Shown piece by piece: positions 6,003 to 12,811 of a stretch of DNA of 48,089 bases. The position numbers and the translations under genes are program-made. The notes under the pieces were generated by a model that was given only the letters and a program-made list of their open reading frames with translations, made no database searches and was not told the origin of the DNA. This DNA comes from a virus, in IMG/VR virus record IMGVR_UViG_3300047457_000623, positions 1-48,089 of that record; one strand, given 5' to 3'. Positions within the stretch are counted from its first letter, which is position 1. Every line of letters starts with the position of its first letter.

Positions 6003-6186
6003 GAATCTCTACGCTTGCTGCTTCTGCAACCTCATTATATTTAACAAGATAATCAATATCTTCTGCAAACATGCTAATAGCGTATTTAATCTCAGTCTCA
6101 GGATCTAGATCTGACGGGTAGAAAGAATCCTCATCCTTCCACTCATCAGTATCAAACTCTCTAGATATATGTACTCTTATCTTCAT
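5998..6186 (-). CDS. Hypothetical protein (62 aa)
   Basis: 62 residues, starting MKIRVHISREFDTDEWKDED, acidic, with an alternating strand-helix look. ATG 6186 is preceded by AGAAGGA and overlaps the previous stop (ATGA). An upstream in-frame start (6213) would lie inside the neighbouring gene and lacks a ribosome site. No family recognised. Confidence 0.75.
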   Translation of the reverse strand: MKIRVHISREFDTDEWKDEDSFYPSDLDPETEIKYAISMFAEDIDYLVKYNEVAEAASVEIL

Positions 6187-6344
6187 ACACGTCCTTCTGC
6201 CAGTAGGCCCCATAGTAGGTCCTCTAATTGTCTTAGTATTTGTTTATCCTCATCAGCAAACATGGTATCTTTAATATGATGATGAAGAGAATAGTTTAGT
6301 GTAGTAGCCATCTTCTCTACTTGTTCTGCTGTATATCCTAGCAT
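6183..6344 (-). CDS. Small protein (53 aa)
   Basis: 53 residues: MLGYTAEQVEKMATTLNYSL, a His-rich turn (HHHIKD), then a Leu-rich helix. It resembles small helical phage early proteins but I cannot name it. It fits exactly between its neighbours, with TAATG at its start and ATGA at its end, which strongly supports it as a gene. Confidence 0.7.
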   Translation of the reverse strand: MLGYTAEQVEKMATTLNYSLHHHIKDTMFADEDKQILRQLEDLLWGLLAEGRV

Positions 6345-6574
6345 TATGCGTTTTCCCTTTCCATAAGAATATTATAGGCGGCAAGACTGGTTATGTCAAG
6401 ATTCATTTCTCTGCCAGGATATTTATCAAGCAGAAAGTTTACTGCGTCCCCTGCTGTTTTAAATTCACTATAGTTTTCACTAGCACCATAGTGTTGTATA
6501 GTTATCTCCCAACAATCAGTACCGCCAGGAGAGACAGAATATTCCATTTCATATATTTGTGCATTTAGGGTCAT
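6344..6574 (-). CDS. Hypothetical protein (76 aa)
   Basis: 76 residues, starting MTLNAQIYEMEYSVSPGGTD with WEITIQHYGASENY, a probable small alpha/beta domain. First gene of a three-gene unit (76, 53 and 62 residues). No ribosome site precedes the ATG; a TATGAT -10 box ends 6 nt upstream, so the transcript is probably leaderless. Confidence 0.75.
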   Translation of the reverse strand: MTLNAQIYEMEYSVSPGGTDCWEITIQHYGASENYSEFKTAGDAVNFLLDKYPGREMNLDITSLAAYNILMERENA

Positions 6575-6580
6575 GATTTA

Positions 6581-6609
6581 ATCATAGCAAAAAACTGGGA
6601 AAAAATCAA
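6581..6609 (-). promoter_or_regulatory. Leftward promoter, leaderless type
   Basis: TTGATT (6609-6604), 17-bp spacer, TATGAT (6586-6581) with extended -10 TGC. The start codon at 6574 follows after 6 nt. Confidence 0.7.
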
Positions 6610-6701
6610 GTCTTCTTAATAAAACTAATTCATGATATTTTTAGTGAGTTCGGCCCCTTTTTGCAAAATTTTTTATGATCTGCAAATTGCAAAATAAAAA
6701 T

Positions 6702-6727
6702 TGAGCAGTTTATACTCTTGCTCAGGA
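6702..6727. repeat. TGAGCA/TGCTCA stem-loop, copy 1
   Basis: TGAGCA (6702-6707) pairs with TGCTCA (6719-6724), followed by GGA. It lies 11 nt past the stop of the DUF932 gene in the leftward direction, with a T-rich stretch after it, so this copy could also act as a terminator. First of six related elements between 6.7 and 9.8 kb. Confidence 0.65.
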
Positions 6728-6738
6728 GTTGAAATTAC

Positions 6739-7755
6739 TTACGCAATTTCTAAAGTGTTGCGAACAACATTTAGCAAACGATTTTTTTCTGCGTTGATAG
6801 CAGGGTCAAAACCAGAAGCAGCAGCAAGAATACTTTCGTTATTCCCACCACGAGATGAGCGATACCAATCAAGGCGTTCAGTTAGCGCATTGAAAGCACC
6901 CCAAGCGTTACCAGCAATCATGCCATTGAATTCGCCTGTGTAGATGTCATTGATAAGGTCAATCTTGTTAGTCCACTTTGTTGTGGCAAGTTTCTTATCA
7001 GCATCAGGCTTAGGATAAGCAGCAAGAACAATGTCATTGAATTGTTGCGCTGTGATTTCCTTAGCAATCATTGCGTGTGCCATCTTGTCGAATTCGTCCA
7101 TGTAAGCATTAGCAAGACCAAGTGCTGTACGAGCAATTTGGATTTTACCATCAGCAGATTGAGTATGACGAATTTTGAAAGATTGCTTGATACCATTCTT
7201 TTTGCTAGTGCGACCTAACGCAACAGCAAGAGTGTTAGCGCATACAACACGAACAGGTGTGATTGACGCTTGAATAGCAATAGAGCCATCGTGTGATGTA
7301 TTGATTAGAAGATAGGTTTTGACTTTATCTGCTACACCATTAGGGTCAAGAATAGTCTCACGCTCAAGAGCAAGAGAGCCAAATACAACACGACCACCAC
7401 GAATAGAGCCAGCAGTTTCCCAACGACCACCACCATCTAGGATATTGTCACCAAAAGCGAATAGTTCCTCATTTTGAACAGGAACATAACGCTGTCCAAC
7501 AACACCAAGAACATCTGTCTGAGTATTATCAGTAGGGTTAGTTCTTACAACATATTGATAAGATTTATCTGATGTAAGATGATTTGGAATTTCTAAATCT
7601 TCTAATCTAACATTCCAATTATTTAGATTAGCAGCAACAAGCATTTCTGCTGTATTTTTTTCTTCTGTGAAAACTGTGCCTAGACCATGCCAAGCAGGTT
7701 CACGGAAAGATGCGAATGAAGCAACGCCATTTTGCGTTTCTAGTTCATGAGCCAT
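6739..7755 (-). CDS. DUF932 / TIGR03299 phage-plasmid-like protein
   Basis: 338 residues, full length for the family. The N-terminus (GVASFASFREPAWHGLGTVF) and later GGGRWETAGSIRGGRVVFGSL, LLINTSHDGS and PVRVVCANTLAVAL match the DUF932 family found on phages and plasmids. Its biochemical role is unknown; links with replication or recombination have been suggested for relatives. Strong ribosome site AAAGGAAAT. It has its own promoter with upstream operator elements and its own 3' stem-loop, so it is probably a single-gene unit and well expressed. Confidence 0.9.
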   Translation of the reverse strand: MAHELETQNGVASFASFREPAWHGLGTVFTEEKNTAEMLVAANLNNWNVRLEDLEIPNHLTSDKSYQYVVRTNPTDNTQTDVLGVVGQRYVPVQNEELFAFGDNILDGGGRWETAGSIRGGRVVFGSLALERETILDPNGVADKVKTYLLINTSHDGSIAIQASITPVRVVCANTLAVALGRTSKKNGIKQSFKIRHTQSADGKIQIARTALGLANAYMDEFDKMAHAMIAKEITAQQFNDIVLAAYPKPDADKKLATTKWTNKIDLINDIYTGEFNGMIAGNAWGAFNALTERLDWYRSSRGGNNESILAAASGFDPAINAEKNRLLNVVRNTLEIA

Positions 7756-7785
7756 TTTTTTTATTTCCTTTCTGTAGTTGTAACA

Positions 7786-7869
7786 ATCTTAGCAGATGGG
7801 GCTGACAAAGTCAAATAAGACTATTAGATTAGTACAATTCGGACATTTTGCGGAGTGTCGTAAATCACA
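7786..7869 (-). promoter_or_regulatory. Promoter of the DUF932 gene with upstream elements
   Basis: TTGACT (7814-7809), 17-bp spacer, TAAGAT (7791-7786), extended -10 TGC. Upstream lie a GTCC-type element at 7832-7854 (GTAC...CGGACATTTTGCGGA) and a partly degenerate Crp-like site at 7854-7869 with an intact TCACA half. Confidence 0.7.
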
Positions 7870-7914
7870 CCGTAAAGACTTGACAAAATAGGTTTTGGGG
7901 GGCGGGGGCTTGAT

Positions 7915-7942
7915 TGAGCAGTTTACGTGGACATGCTCAGGT
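7915..7942. repeat. TGAGCA/TGCTCA stem-loop, copy 2
   Basis: TGAGCA (7915-7920) and TGCTCA (7934-7939), loop 13 nt, followed by GG. It lies about 80 nt past the stop of the 8023 gene. Confidence 0.6.
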
Positions 7943-7991
7943 CCCTTGCAGATCCCTGAAAGAAAGGATGAAAGAGGGATGCTGCGTACAT

Positions 7992-8016
7992 TGCGGGGCC
8001 TTTCATGAACCCCGCA
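7992..8016 (-). terminator. Hairpin after the 8023-8475 gene
   Basis: TGCGGGG (7992-7998) and CCCCGCA (8010-8016) form a 7-bp GC-rich stem with an 11-nt loop, 6 nt past the stop codon. It has no U-tract leftward, so it may act as a 3'-end protecting hairpin rather than a classical terminator. Confidence 0.5.
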
Positions 8017-8022
8017 AATTTA

Positions 8023-8475
8023 CTACAACGTTGTGATATTGTCGACTTCTACATCAACATCAATATCATGCGTATGTGAATCTGCATAAACAGTCAAGTC
8101 GATATCTTCAACGTCAAATGTTGATAGGTCCGCCAATGGAACGCTAACCCTTCCTGTAATTGTTGCAGTTGCTTCAAATTCAATTTCCTTGGTTGGGTTG
8201 AATCCAAAGATATTACAGATATCAGAGACAATCTCTTCTGCATCCATTTCTAAATATTCAGCCAGTCTATTTTCTAGGTGCCCAACTTTAGAAACATATT
8301 CATTCAGCCTTTTATTTTTACGACGACCTTGTTCGAGTTCCCATTCAAGGTCAACGACTTTGATAGTTGGGTACTGAATGGTTTGGTCCGTTGCATCCAA
8401 ATCAATAACCTTGTAGGTTACCAATTGATTTGGGTTGTAGTGAACTGGAGCGTCCACGGTATTAGTTGTCTCCAT
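8023..8475 (-). CDS. Hypothetical phage protein (150 aa)
   Basis: 150 residues. An N-terminal polar segment, a central Arg/Lys/Leu helix (about residues 46-75) and a C-terminal beta-rich acidic part (ATATITGRVSVPLADLS, then DIDVDVEVDNI). The layout suggests a helical oligomerisation segment followed by a small beta domain. No family named. The ATG overlaps the end of the upstream gene by 14 bp. Confidence 0.78.
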   Translation of the reverse strand: METTNTVDAPVHYNPNQLVTYKVIDLDATDQTIQYPTIKVVDLEWELEQGRRKNKRLNEYVSKVGHLENRLAEYLEMDAEEIVSDICNIFGFNPTKEIEFEATATITGRVSVPLADLSTFDVEDIDLTVYADSHTHDIDVDVEVDNITTL

Positions 8476-8737
8476 TTGTGATATCCTTTCCTAATTCATC
8501 AAATTCTTTGATAAGACCTATCATCTCATCTAATTGTGTTTCTGTCAATAGGACATGGGTAACAAGGGTAGTAGTCATAGATGAGAGTGCTGCTGAGTAA
8601 TGAAACATAGCAGTAGCAAATTCGTCGCTTGACATATTATCTTTGTTGTGATAAATTGCACGAGCCATATCCATTATCATTTCATCATGAACGGCTTCTT
8701 GTGTTGCGTTCTGTAGTTCTAGCATTGTTGCTATCAT
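8462..8737 (-). CDS. Hypothetical helical protein (91 aa)
   Basis: 91 residues, almost all helical (MIATMLELQNATQEAVHDEM, then Thr/Leu-rich), no known domain. ATG 8737 follows GAAAGGA with good spacing; a second ATG at 8725 is possible. First gene of a two-gene unit with the 150-residue protein. Confidence 0.75.
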   Translation of the reverse strand: MIATMLELQNATQEAVHDEMIMDMARAIYHNKDNMSSDEFATAMFHYSAALSSMTTTLVTHVLLTETQLDEMIGLIKEFDELGKDITNGDN

Positions 8738-8766
8738 TGGGGGTTTCCTTTCTTTTCAATAATATA

Positions 8767-8843
8767 ATCTTAGCATTTTTTTGGGGAAAATACAAATCAG
8801 GACCTTAATTAATCTCACATAATGGACTGTGATTTACATCACA
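8767..8843 (-). promoter_or_regulatory. Promoter with perfect Crp/GlxR-type operator
   Basis: TTGTAT (8795-8790), 17-bp spacer, TAAGAT (8772-8767) with extended -10 TGC. TGTGATTTACATCACA at 8828-8843 is a perfect palindrome with central TA, centred 68.5 bp from the end of the -10. Confidence 0.7.
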
Positions 8844-8868
8844 CCCCTCGGCCCCCTAAAGTTGAGGT

Positions 8869-8895
8869 TGAGCCTTTTAGCGTCATGCTCAGGAC
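8869..8895. repeat. TGAGC/GCTCA stem-loop, copy 3
   Basis: TGAGCC (8869-8874) and TGCTCA (8886-8891), with GGA after; one stem position differs from the other copies. Confidence 0.5.
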
Positions 8896-8896
8896 G

Positions 8897-8964
8897 ATCT
8901 CTCTAGGAATAACTGCAAGGATTGTTTAGATCACTTCATTTGTTAGCAGTGCTTATCAAGAGAG
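8897..8964. ncRNA. Possible structured RNA between two stem-loops
   Basis: CTCTCT near 8897 and AGAGAG near 8964 are complementary, and the inner arms (TAACTGC with GCAGTGCTTA) continue the pairing with small bulges, so about 68 nt can fold into one long imperfect hairpin. It has no open frame and is bounded by TGAGCA elements 3 and 4. Only structural evidence. Confidence 0.3.
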
Positions 8965-8973
8965 AAAAACTTT

Positions 8974-8999
8974 GGAGCAGTTTTTTATCATGCTCAGGA
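8974..8999. repeat. GGAGCA/TGCTCA stem-loop, copy 4
   Basis: GAGCA (8975-8979) pairs with TGCTC (8991-8995); AGGA follows. It lies 21 nt past the stop of the 55-residue gene at 9021. Confidence 0.55.
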
Positions 9000-9020
9000 T
9001 ATTGCGTTGACGCCGCAATT

Positions 9021-9188
9021 TTAGTAAGTCTTTACCATAGCAAAACGCTGTTGTCCGTTTGCCAAGCGTAGCATTACCTTAGTTACATTACGAGTTTGTG
9101 GAACAAACTTTTCAATGCGACCTGTAACGCCTGTTTTAGATGTAGTGAATAAATCACCAATCTGATAAGTGTATCCGCCTAATGTCAT
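9021..9188 (-). CDS. Small beta-rich protein (55 aa), paralogue of 9788-9955
   Basis: 55 residues: YTYQIGDLFTTSKTGVTGRI and a C-terminal strand (KVMLRLANGQQRFAMVKT). Same length and clear similarity in the [LV]YxxGDxxTxxKxxVTGxI start to the product of 9788-9955. The compact strand pattern resembles an SH3/KOW-like barrel, which is an inference. GAAAGGCAATAAC precedes the ATG. Its stop is followed by a small ATTGCG/CGCAAT hairpin and stem-loop copy 4. Confidence 0.75.
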   Translation of the reverse strand: MTLGGYTYQIGDLFTTSKTGVTGRIEKFVPQTRNVTKVMLRLANGQQRFAMVKTY

Positions 9189-9221
9189 TTTGTTATTGCC
9201 TTTCTATTTTGGGTTTTTGTG

Positions 9222-9247
9222 TGAGCAGTTTTATCTCATGCTCAGGA
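9222..9247. repeat. TGAGCA/TGCTCA stem-loop, copy 5
   Basis: TGAGCA (9222-9227) and TGCTCA (9239-9244), 11-nt loop, AGGA-type end. It lies 7 nt past the stop of the 140-residue gene at 9255. Confidence 0.65.
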
Positions 9248-9254
9248 GAGTGAA

Positions 9255-9677
9255 TTACAAGTATCTTGCGATAGCGTTGTAGGTAGAAGTGGAAACGAGT
9301 TCCTCATCTGTCATCTTGAGAATACGGATAGCGTTCTCAATTTCCTCTTTATTCTCACGATACTGCCACTCATGAATAGACACATAGTCTTTCTTAGGTT
9401 CAGCAGGTAGGTCAATAGAGTTTTTAGGTAGTGAGAAAGATACTTGGATTTCGCCATTGTATCTTGTATGAGCAGATAAATCCTCTGCCTTTGAGATTTG
9501 AGCAAGTGCTAACTTGCCTATTTCTTTATTCCACGCCTTTACTGCCTTATCGTGTTTTGCTTCGTTTGCTTCTTGTGTAGAGAAGTCTTTTTCTAATTTA
9601 GCCAACGCACCCTCTAGTGCCTTGATTACCTTAGTTGTAGCGATTTTTACATTTATCGCTTTGCTACTTCTAGCCAT
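9255..9677 (-). CDS. Hypothetical phage protein (140 aa)
   Basis: 140 residues with a Lys/Ala-rich helical N-terminal half (KALEGALAKLEKDFSTQEAN) likely to form a coiled coil, then a beta segment (GEIQVSFSLPKNSIDLP) and a C-terminal helix (EEIENAIRILKMTDEELVS). I recognise the general pattern from actinophage early genes but cannot name it. It has its own promoter and 3' stem-loop. Confidence 0.8.
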   Translation of the reverse strand: MARSSKAINVKIATTKVIKALEGALAKLEKDFSTQEANEAKHDKAVKAWNKEIGKLALAQISKAEDLSAHTRYNGEIQVSFSLPKNSIDLPAEPKKDYVSIHEWQYRENKEEIENAIRILKMTDEELVSTSTYNAIARYL

Positions 9678-9710
9678 TTGTTTATCCTTTCTTAGTGGGT
9701 TGTTATTTAT

Positions 9711-9739
9711 AGTCTAGCATTTTTACTGCTAGAAATCAA
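9711..9739 (-). promoter_or_regulatory. Leftward promoter
   Basis: TTGATT (9739-9734), 17-bp spacer, TAGACT (9716-9711) with extended -10 TGC. It begins only 1 bp from stem-loop copy 6, so the upstream gene's 3' element and this promoter adjoin. Confidence 0.65.
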
Positions 9740-9740
9740 G

Positions 9741-9769
9741 TGAGCAGTTTATCGTTCTCATGCTCAGGA
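9741..9769. repeat. TGAGCA/TGCTCA stem-loop, copy 6
   Basis: TGAGCA (9741-9746) and TGCTCA (9761-9766), 14-nt loop, GGA end; 18 nt past the stop of the gene at 9788. Confidence 0.65.
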
Positions 9770-9787
9770 GAGTTCTCGTTTTGAGAT

Positions 9788-9955
9788 TTACTTTGCTGTC
9801 CAAGTAGTCCAGCGAGGTGTGCCATTGACATCAAGTTTGACACGAACGCTTGTTCCGTCTGTGTTTGGCTTGATTTCTGTGATAACACCTGTGACCTTAG
9901 ACTTCTGTGAAGTGTAGGTGTCGCCTACCTTGTATAGTGCGTTCTTTACTGCCAT
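9788..9955 (-). CDS. Small beta-rich protein (55 aa), paralogue of 9021-9188
   Basis: 55 residues: LYKVGDTYTSQKSKVTGVIT, then TSVRVKLDVNGTPRWTTW. Same length as and similar to the product of 9021-9188; probably a small SH3/KOW-like barrel, which could bind nucleic acid or protein. Strong ribosome site GAAAGGAAAC. Its promoter carries both a perfect Crp/GlxR-type site and a GTCC-type element. Confidence 0.75.
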   Translation of the reverse strand: MAVKNALYKVGDTYTSQKSKVTGVITEIKPNTDGTSVRVKLDVNGTPRWTTWTAK

Positions 9956-9993
9956 TTTTGTTTCCTTTCGTAGTTGTTTGACCTTACTATCTA

Positions 9994-10081
9994 ATTATGA
10001 CATTTTTTGAGATTTTTGTCAAATCTAAAATCCCATAAATCTTTGTGACTTATCTCACAGGACAAATCGGACATTTCGGAC
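9994..10081 (-). promoter_or_regulatory. Promoter with Crp/GlxR-type operator and GTCC element
   Basis: TTGACA (10022-10017), 17-bp spacer, CATAAT (9999-9994) with extended -10 TGT. TGTGACTTATCTCACA at 10044-10059 is a perfect palindrome with central TA, centred 57.5 bp from the end of the -10. The next base starts the 22-bp GTCC element (10060-10081), read on the minus strand as GTCC-N5-GTCC-N5-GTCC. Confidence 0.75.
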
Positions 10082-10145
10082 TATTGCCAGATTAGAAATA
10101 AGATAATCCATAAAACTAGCCATATTTTCCAATCCATTATTCCCC

Positions 10146-10865
10146 CTATTTTTTACTAGAGGAAAACACTATATCAGATTTATTGCTTACGCACAAGTCA
10201 CACCTTACACAAGCAGAGCCTTCTTTAGATATTAGTGGTATCTGCTTTCTATTCTCAGGACACTTTGCGCCTACCTTGCCAATCATTGCTTTTAGATCTG
10301 CCTGCCCAATTGCGAAGGTATCTGCAAGGTATGCCAATCTAATACCCTTTTCTTTATTTAGACTAATAGCAACTTCTTTATTCTCGCTATCTGTAGAGAA
10401 ATATAAACTAAGATTATCAATATCTTTTAGTATATTGGCTGCAGAGGCAACTCTAGTGTATACCCAAAACTTTACGTCAGGATTATTTAGAATAACGTGC
10501 TTCCATGCGAATGTGTAGTCATCACTAAAGAAATCTCCGTCCCAGTGGATACGGAATAACTTTTCTGCATTGCGTTTATCACAATCTTTCTTGAAATCAT
10601 CAATCATATCTTGCAGCAGATTTTCCATAGTATCATGGTCTGCGTCTTTTAGTAAATTCCAGTTATGAAGTAGGTTTTCCCTTACTCCTTTATATACTCT
10701 TTCGAGTTTTCCTGCGTAGCATACTTTAGAGCATACAGAGGTTTCACCAGGACACGAGAAAGTTTTTCCAGCAGGTAATCCAAAAGTGTTGGCAATTGTT
10801 GGGGTTTTTCCATTTGGGGAGACTGCATTAGCCACCTTCCTATCATTAGAGCGTTTTAGTTTCAT
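10146..10865 (-). CDS. gp88-family protein (Gene product 88)
   Basis: 239 residues. The N-terminal GKTPTIANTFGLPAGKTFSC and CPGETSVCSKVCYAGKLERV, the central RIHWDGDFFSDDY and FWVYTRVA, and the C-terminal CPENRKQIPLISKEGSACVR followed by CDLC match the gp88 family of actinophages. The family has conserved Cys residues in both terminal parts, consistent with a metal or Fe-S site, but no proven reaction. Expressed with the upstream 47-residue basic protein from the promoter at 11017. Confidence 0.82.
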   Translation of the reverse strand: MKLKRSNDRKVANAVSPNGKTPTIANTFGLPAGKTFSCPGETSVCSKVCYAGKLERVYKGVRENLLHNWNLLKDADHDTMENLLQDMIDDFKKDCDKRNAEKLFRIHWDGDFFSDDYTFAWKHVILNNPDVKFWVYTRVASAANILKDIDNLSLYFSTDSENKEVAISLNKEKGIRLAYLADTFAIGQADLKAMIGKVGAKCPENRKQIPLISKEGSACVRCDLCVSNKSDIVFSSSKK

Positions 10866-10866
10866 G

Positions 10867-11010
10867 CTATTCCTTTTCTTTCTTAGCCAATTCTATCATT
10901 TTTTTATTGCTTTGTCTAGTATATTTTTTTCTGCTAGAAATTGGGGTCGCTGCATTGCTACGACGTAATTCTTGAACACGACGTAATTCTGCTTGCGATT
11001 TTTTATACAT
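10867..11010 (-). CDS. Small basic protein (47 aa)
   Basis: 47 residues, rich in Lys/Arg (MYKKSQAELRRVQELRRSNA, then SSRKKYTRQSNKKM), helical, likely nucleic-acid binding or a partner of the gp88-like protein whose gene starts 2 nt after its stop. No ribosome site; a TATTAT -10 box ends 6 nt before the ATG, a leaderless-type start. Confidence 0.62.
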   Translation of the reverse strand: MYKKSQAELRRVQELRRSNAATPISSRKKYTRQSNKKMIELAKKEKE

Positions 11011-11016
11011 AACTTT

Positions 11017-11091
11017 ATAATAGCATAATGATTAGATTTTTACAAGTTTAGGGAGTTTCTACGTAAAGTACGTAAAACGGACATTTGGTAC
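11017..11091 (-). promoter_or_regulatory. Promoter with GTCC-type element
   Basis: TTGTAA (11045-11040), 17-bp spacer, TATTAT (11022-11017) with extended -10 TGC. A GTCC-type element (GTAAAACGGACATTTGGTAC, 11072-11091) and a TACGTAA direct repeat lie upstream. No Crp-type palindrome is present here. Confidence 0.65.
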
Positions 11092-11110
11092 AAAAACCCC
11101 TCGGGCCGTT

Positions 11111-11338
11111 TTATTCAAGAATTACATACAAATCAAATTGTGCATAGTCATCAACTTCAACTAAATCAACTTCACCAAAGTCATTTGAATATGAAATTGC
11201 ATATCCATTTTTCATTCCAACAATATTTATGACTTGCACGATTTCGCCATCAATCATTATATAATCGCTTGGCTCTAACTGATCCACATTTAGAATATCA
11301 ACTTTGACGAAATCCATGCTTATCATTGTATCAGACAT
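11111..11338 (-). CDS. Hypothetical protein (75 aa)
   Basis: 75 residues, acidic and beta-rich: VDQLEPSDYIMIDGEIVQVI, then a Gly/Tyr turn and a last strand. The LxxxDYIxxxGExxxV layout resembles small SH3/KOW-like domains; not a firm assignment. It follows the 69-residue gene directly (adjacent stop and ATG). Last gene of the unit starting at 12204; a CCC-GA-GGGG hairpin with a T-run follows its stop at about 11095-11110. Confidence 0.72.
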   Translation of the reverse strand: MSDTMISMDFVKVDILNVDQLEPSDYIMIDGEIVQVINIVGMKNGYAISYSNDFGEVDLVEVDDYAQFDLYVILE

Positions 11339-11548
11339 TTAGCGAATGCTCACTTCACCATTGCGATAAAAAGTTTTTGTATACATTTTACCTGTTGGGT
11401 CAGATAGATTATAGGTTGCGTATTCTTTAGCATCTCCAAAGTCCACGCATTTTTCCCACGCATCAACAGCAGTTAGCATATCTGATACTCGCAGGGTATT
11501 TACCAATTCTCCGTCATACGAAGTAGTAAGCGCATAGGTGTATTCCAT
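11339..11548 (-). CDS. Hypothetical protein (69 aa)
   Basis: 69 residues: MEYTYALTTSYDGELVNTLR, a helix (AVDAWEKCVDFG), then TYNLSDPTGKMYTKTFYRNG. Looks like a small alpha/beta domain with a terminal strand pair. No family recognised. Sits 2 nt after the preceding gene in the same unit. Confidence 0.72.
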   Translation of the reverse strand: MEYTYALTTSYDGELVNTLRVSDMLTAVDAWEKCVDFGDAKEYATYNLSDPTGKMYTKTFYRNGEVSIR

Positions 11549-11550
11549 TT

Positions 11551-11703
11551 TTAGTTCTCCTCATCTAGGTCAAATTCAATATAGTTGTCATTTCCGTCAT
11601 CTTTTAGATTAGTATAGATAATTATCTGTCCGTCATTATCCTCATCTATCTGATAATCAGGTGCGATTTTAGCAAGCGCAGTTCTGAATTTATATCCATT
11701 CAT
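11551..11703 (-). CDS. Small acidic protein (50 aa)
   Basis: 50 residues: MNGYKFRTALAKIAPDYQID, then an acidic stretch with DDNDNYIEFDLDEEN-like composition. I use ATG 11703, which has GAGAGGA about 9 nt upstream; a longer frame to 11736 would run into the previous gene. No function assigned. Confidence 0.68.
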   Translation of the reverse strand: MNGYKFRTALAKIAPDYQIDEDNDGQIIIYTNLKDDGNDNYIEFDLDEEN

Positions 11704-11704
11704 T

Positions 11705-11986
11705 TTAGTATTCCTCTCTTTCAATAAGCCACGCATCTAGGTGGTGTTGTTCAATAATAGCCCACGCAGGAGCAGTAGTCAAACCCTTATAGGTCACGCC
11801 TTCAGGCATAGGTATTTCTAAATCCCAAAGTCCAGCATCATTCACAGCATCTATGGCTTCAATACAGGGTTGAACCATGAACGCAGGAACAGGCGGGTAG
11901 TGATTAGACTTCAGGTGTATTTCAACCTGAGCCTCAATAGTTAGATTATCAGCAAGAGCCAAATCATTAGCAAAGATACTTCCCAT
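11705..11986 (-). CDS. Hypothetical phage protein (93 aa)
   Basis: 93 residues starting MGSIFANDLALADNLTIEAQ and ending with a Trp/His-rich part (APAWAIIEQHHLDAWLIERE). The pattern is compact and looks conserved but is not one I can name. GGAGG lies about 10 nt before the ATG inside the upstream gene's end. Confidence 0.74.
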   Translation of the reverse strand: MGSIFANDLALADNLTIEAQVEIHLKSNHYPPVPAFMVQPCIEAIDAVNDAGLWDLEIPMPEGVTYKGLTTAPAWAIIEQHHLDAWLIEREEY

Positions 11987-11988
11987 TA

Positions 11989-12204
11989 TTATCGTGCCTC
12001 CATAGTAGCAAATAGTTCAGGCTCACTTAGCAAGCCATTATCCCAAATTACATCTCCGTCATCATCAAGAATAATATCATAGATATTACACTCGCAACTT
12101 TCAATTTCATATTCATCATCACTAGACCCCCAATATGAGTAGCCTTTACCATTACACAAATCGCAGTTAGCAATTAGTTTTAGAGCAATTTCCAATTTAT
12201 CCAT
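11989..12204 (-). CDS. DnaJ-type half zinc-finger protein (71 aa)
   Basis: 71 residues. CDLCNGKGYSYWG followed later by CEC gives CxxCxGxG plus CxC, which is half of the DnaJ central zinc finger. In DnaJ this binds Zn and contacts unfolded protein; in a 71-residue phage protein the role is unknown. The remainder is acidic. A second gene with the same motif lies at 15831-15941. First gene of a four- to five-gene leftward unit from the promoter at 12233. Confidence 0.75.
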   Translation of the reverse strand: MDKLEIALKLIANCDLCNGKGYSYWGSSDDEYEIESCECNIYDIILDDDGDVIWDNGLLSEPELFATMEAR

Positions 12205-12232
12205 TTTTCATTTCCTTTCTTTCAATACTCTG

Positions 12233-12297
12233 AGCCTATCAGATAGGGCTGACAAAATCAAATCTGACACGCCCTGTCCAATATGTCCGTTTTGTCC
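12233..12297 (-). promoter_or_regulatory. Promoter with GACACGCC box and GTCC element
   Basis: TTGATT (12261-12256), 17-bp spacer, TAGGCT (12238-12233). GACACGCC (12266-12273) lies 4 bp upstream of the -35. The GTCC element at 12276-12297 has three exact GTCC words 9 bp apart and overlaps the stop of the upstream gene. No Crp-type palindrome. Confidence 0.65.
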
Positions 12298-12794
12298 TAC
12301 CATGAGGACTGATAATAGAATGATAGATTTTCAAAGTCAGGTCTATCAATAAGAGGCTGCAATTGATTTATAGTATCCATTAGGTCACGCCAATACCATT
12401 CATCAATATCAGTATTACCAAAGAAAAATCCTTCTCTAGGTGGCAAGATATTAGGGTCTTTATTGGTAATCGCTAGAGTACAGTCATTTACTAATTGTTT
12501 TATTAGTTTATGAGGTACATAGTATTCACCACAGTCATCTTCTCCACGCTGTACAGTCTCAACAAACCAATTGTGTATCTGATTACACTTACGCCAATAG
12601 GCTACATTTACGGATACATCTACACCATAGATACTTTCTTTATCTACAAGAGTATCAACACCAGCAGCCTCAACTACATCATTCCATTGTGGAATAGTAG
12701 CCTGAGAGTATTTAGTATCGCTATCACGATCTAACTTATTCCAGTCTATTTTATTTATGTGCTTTCTAGCACTTAGATACATATCTAATCCCAT
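12297..12794 (-). CDS. Conserved phage protein of the MGLDMYL family (165 aa)
   Basis: 165 residues. MGLDMYLSARKHI at the start, VAYWRKCNQIHNWFVETVQR with DDCGEYYV in the middle, and GFFFGNTDIDEWYWRDLMDT and the terminal FYYQSSW are strongly conserved signatures of a protein found in many phages and some bacteria. Its function is unknown. Strong ribosome site GAAAGGAAA. Follows the 66-residue gene in the unit from the promoter at 13043. Confidence 0.82.
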   Translation of the reverse strand: MGLDMYLSARKHINKIDWNKLDRDSDTKYSQATIPQWNDVVEAAGVDTLVDKESIYGVDVSVNVAYWRKCNQIHNWFVETVQRGEDDCGEYYVPHKLIKQLVNDCTLAITNKDPNILPPREGFFFGNTDIDEWYWRDLMDTINQLQPLIDRPDFENLSFYYQSSW

Positions 12795-12811
12795 TTATTT
12801 ATTTTCCTTTC

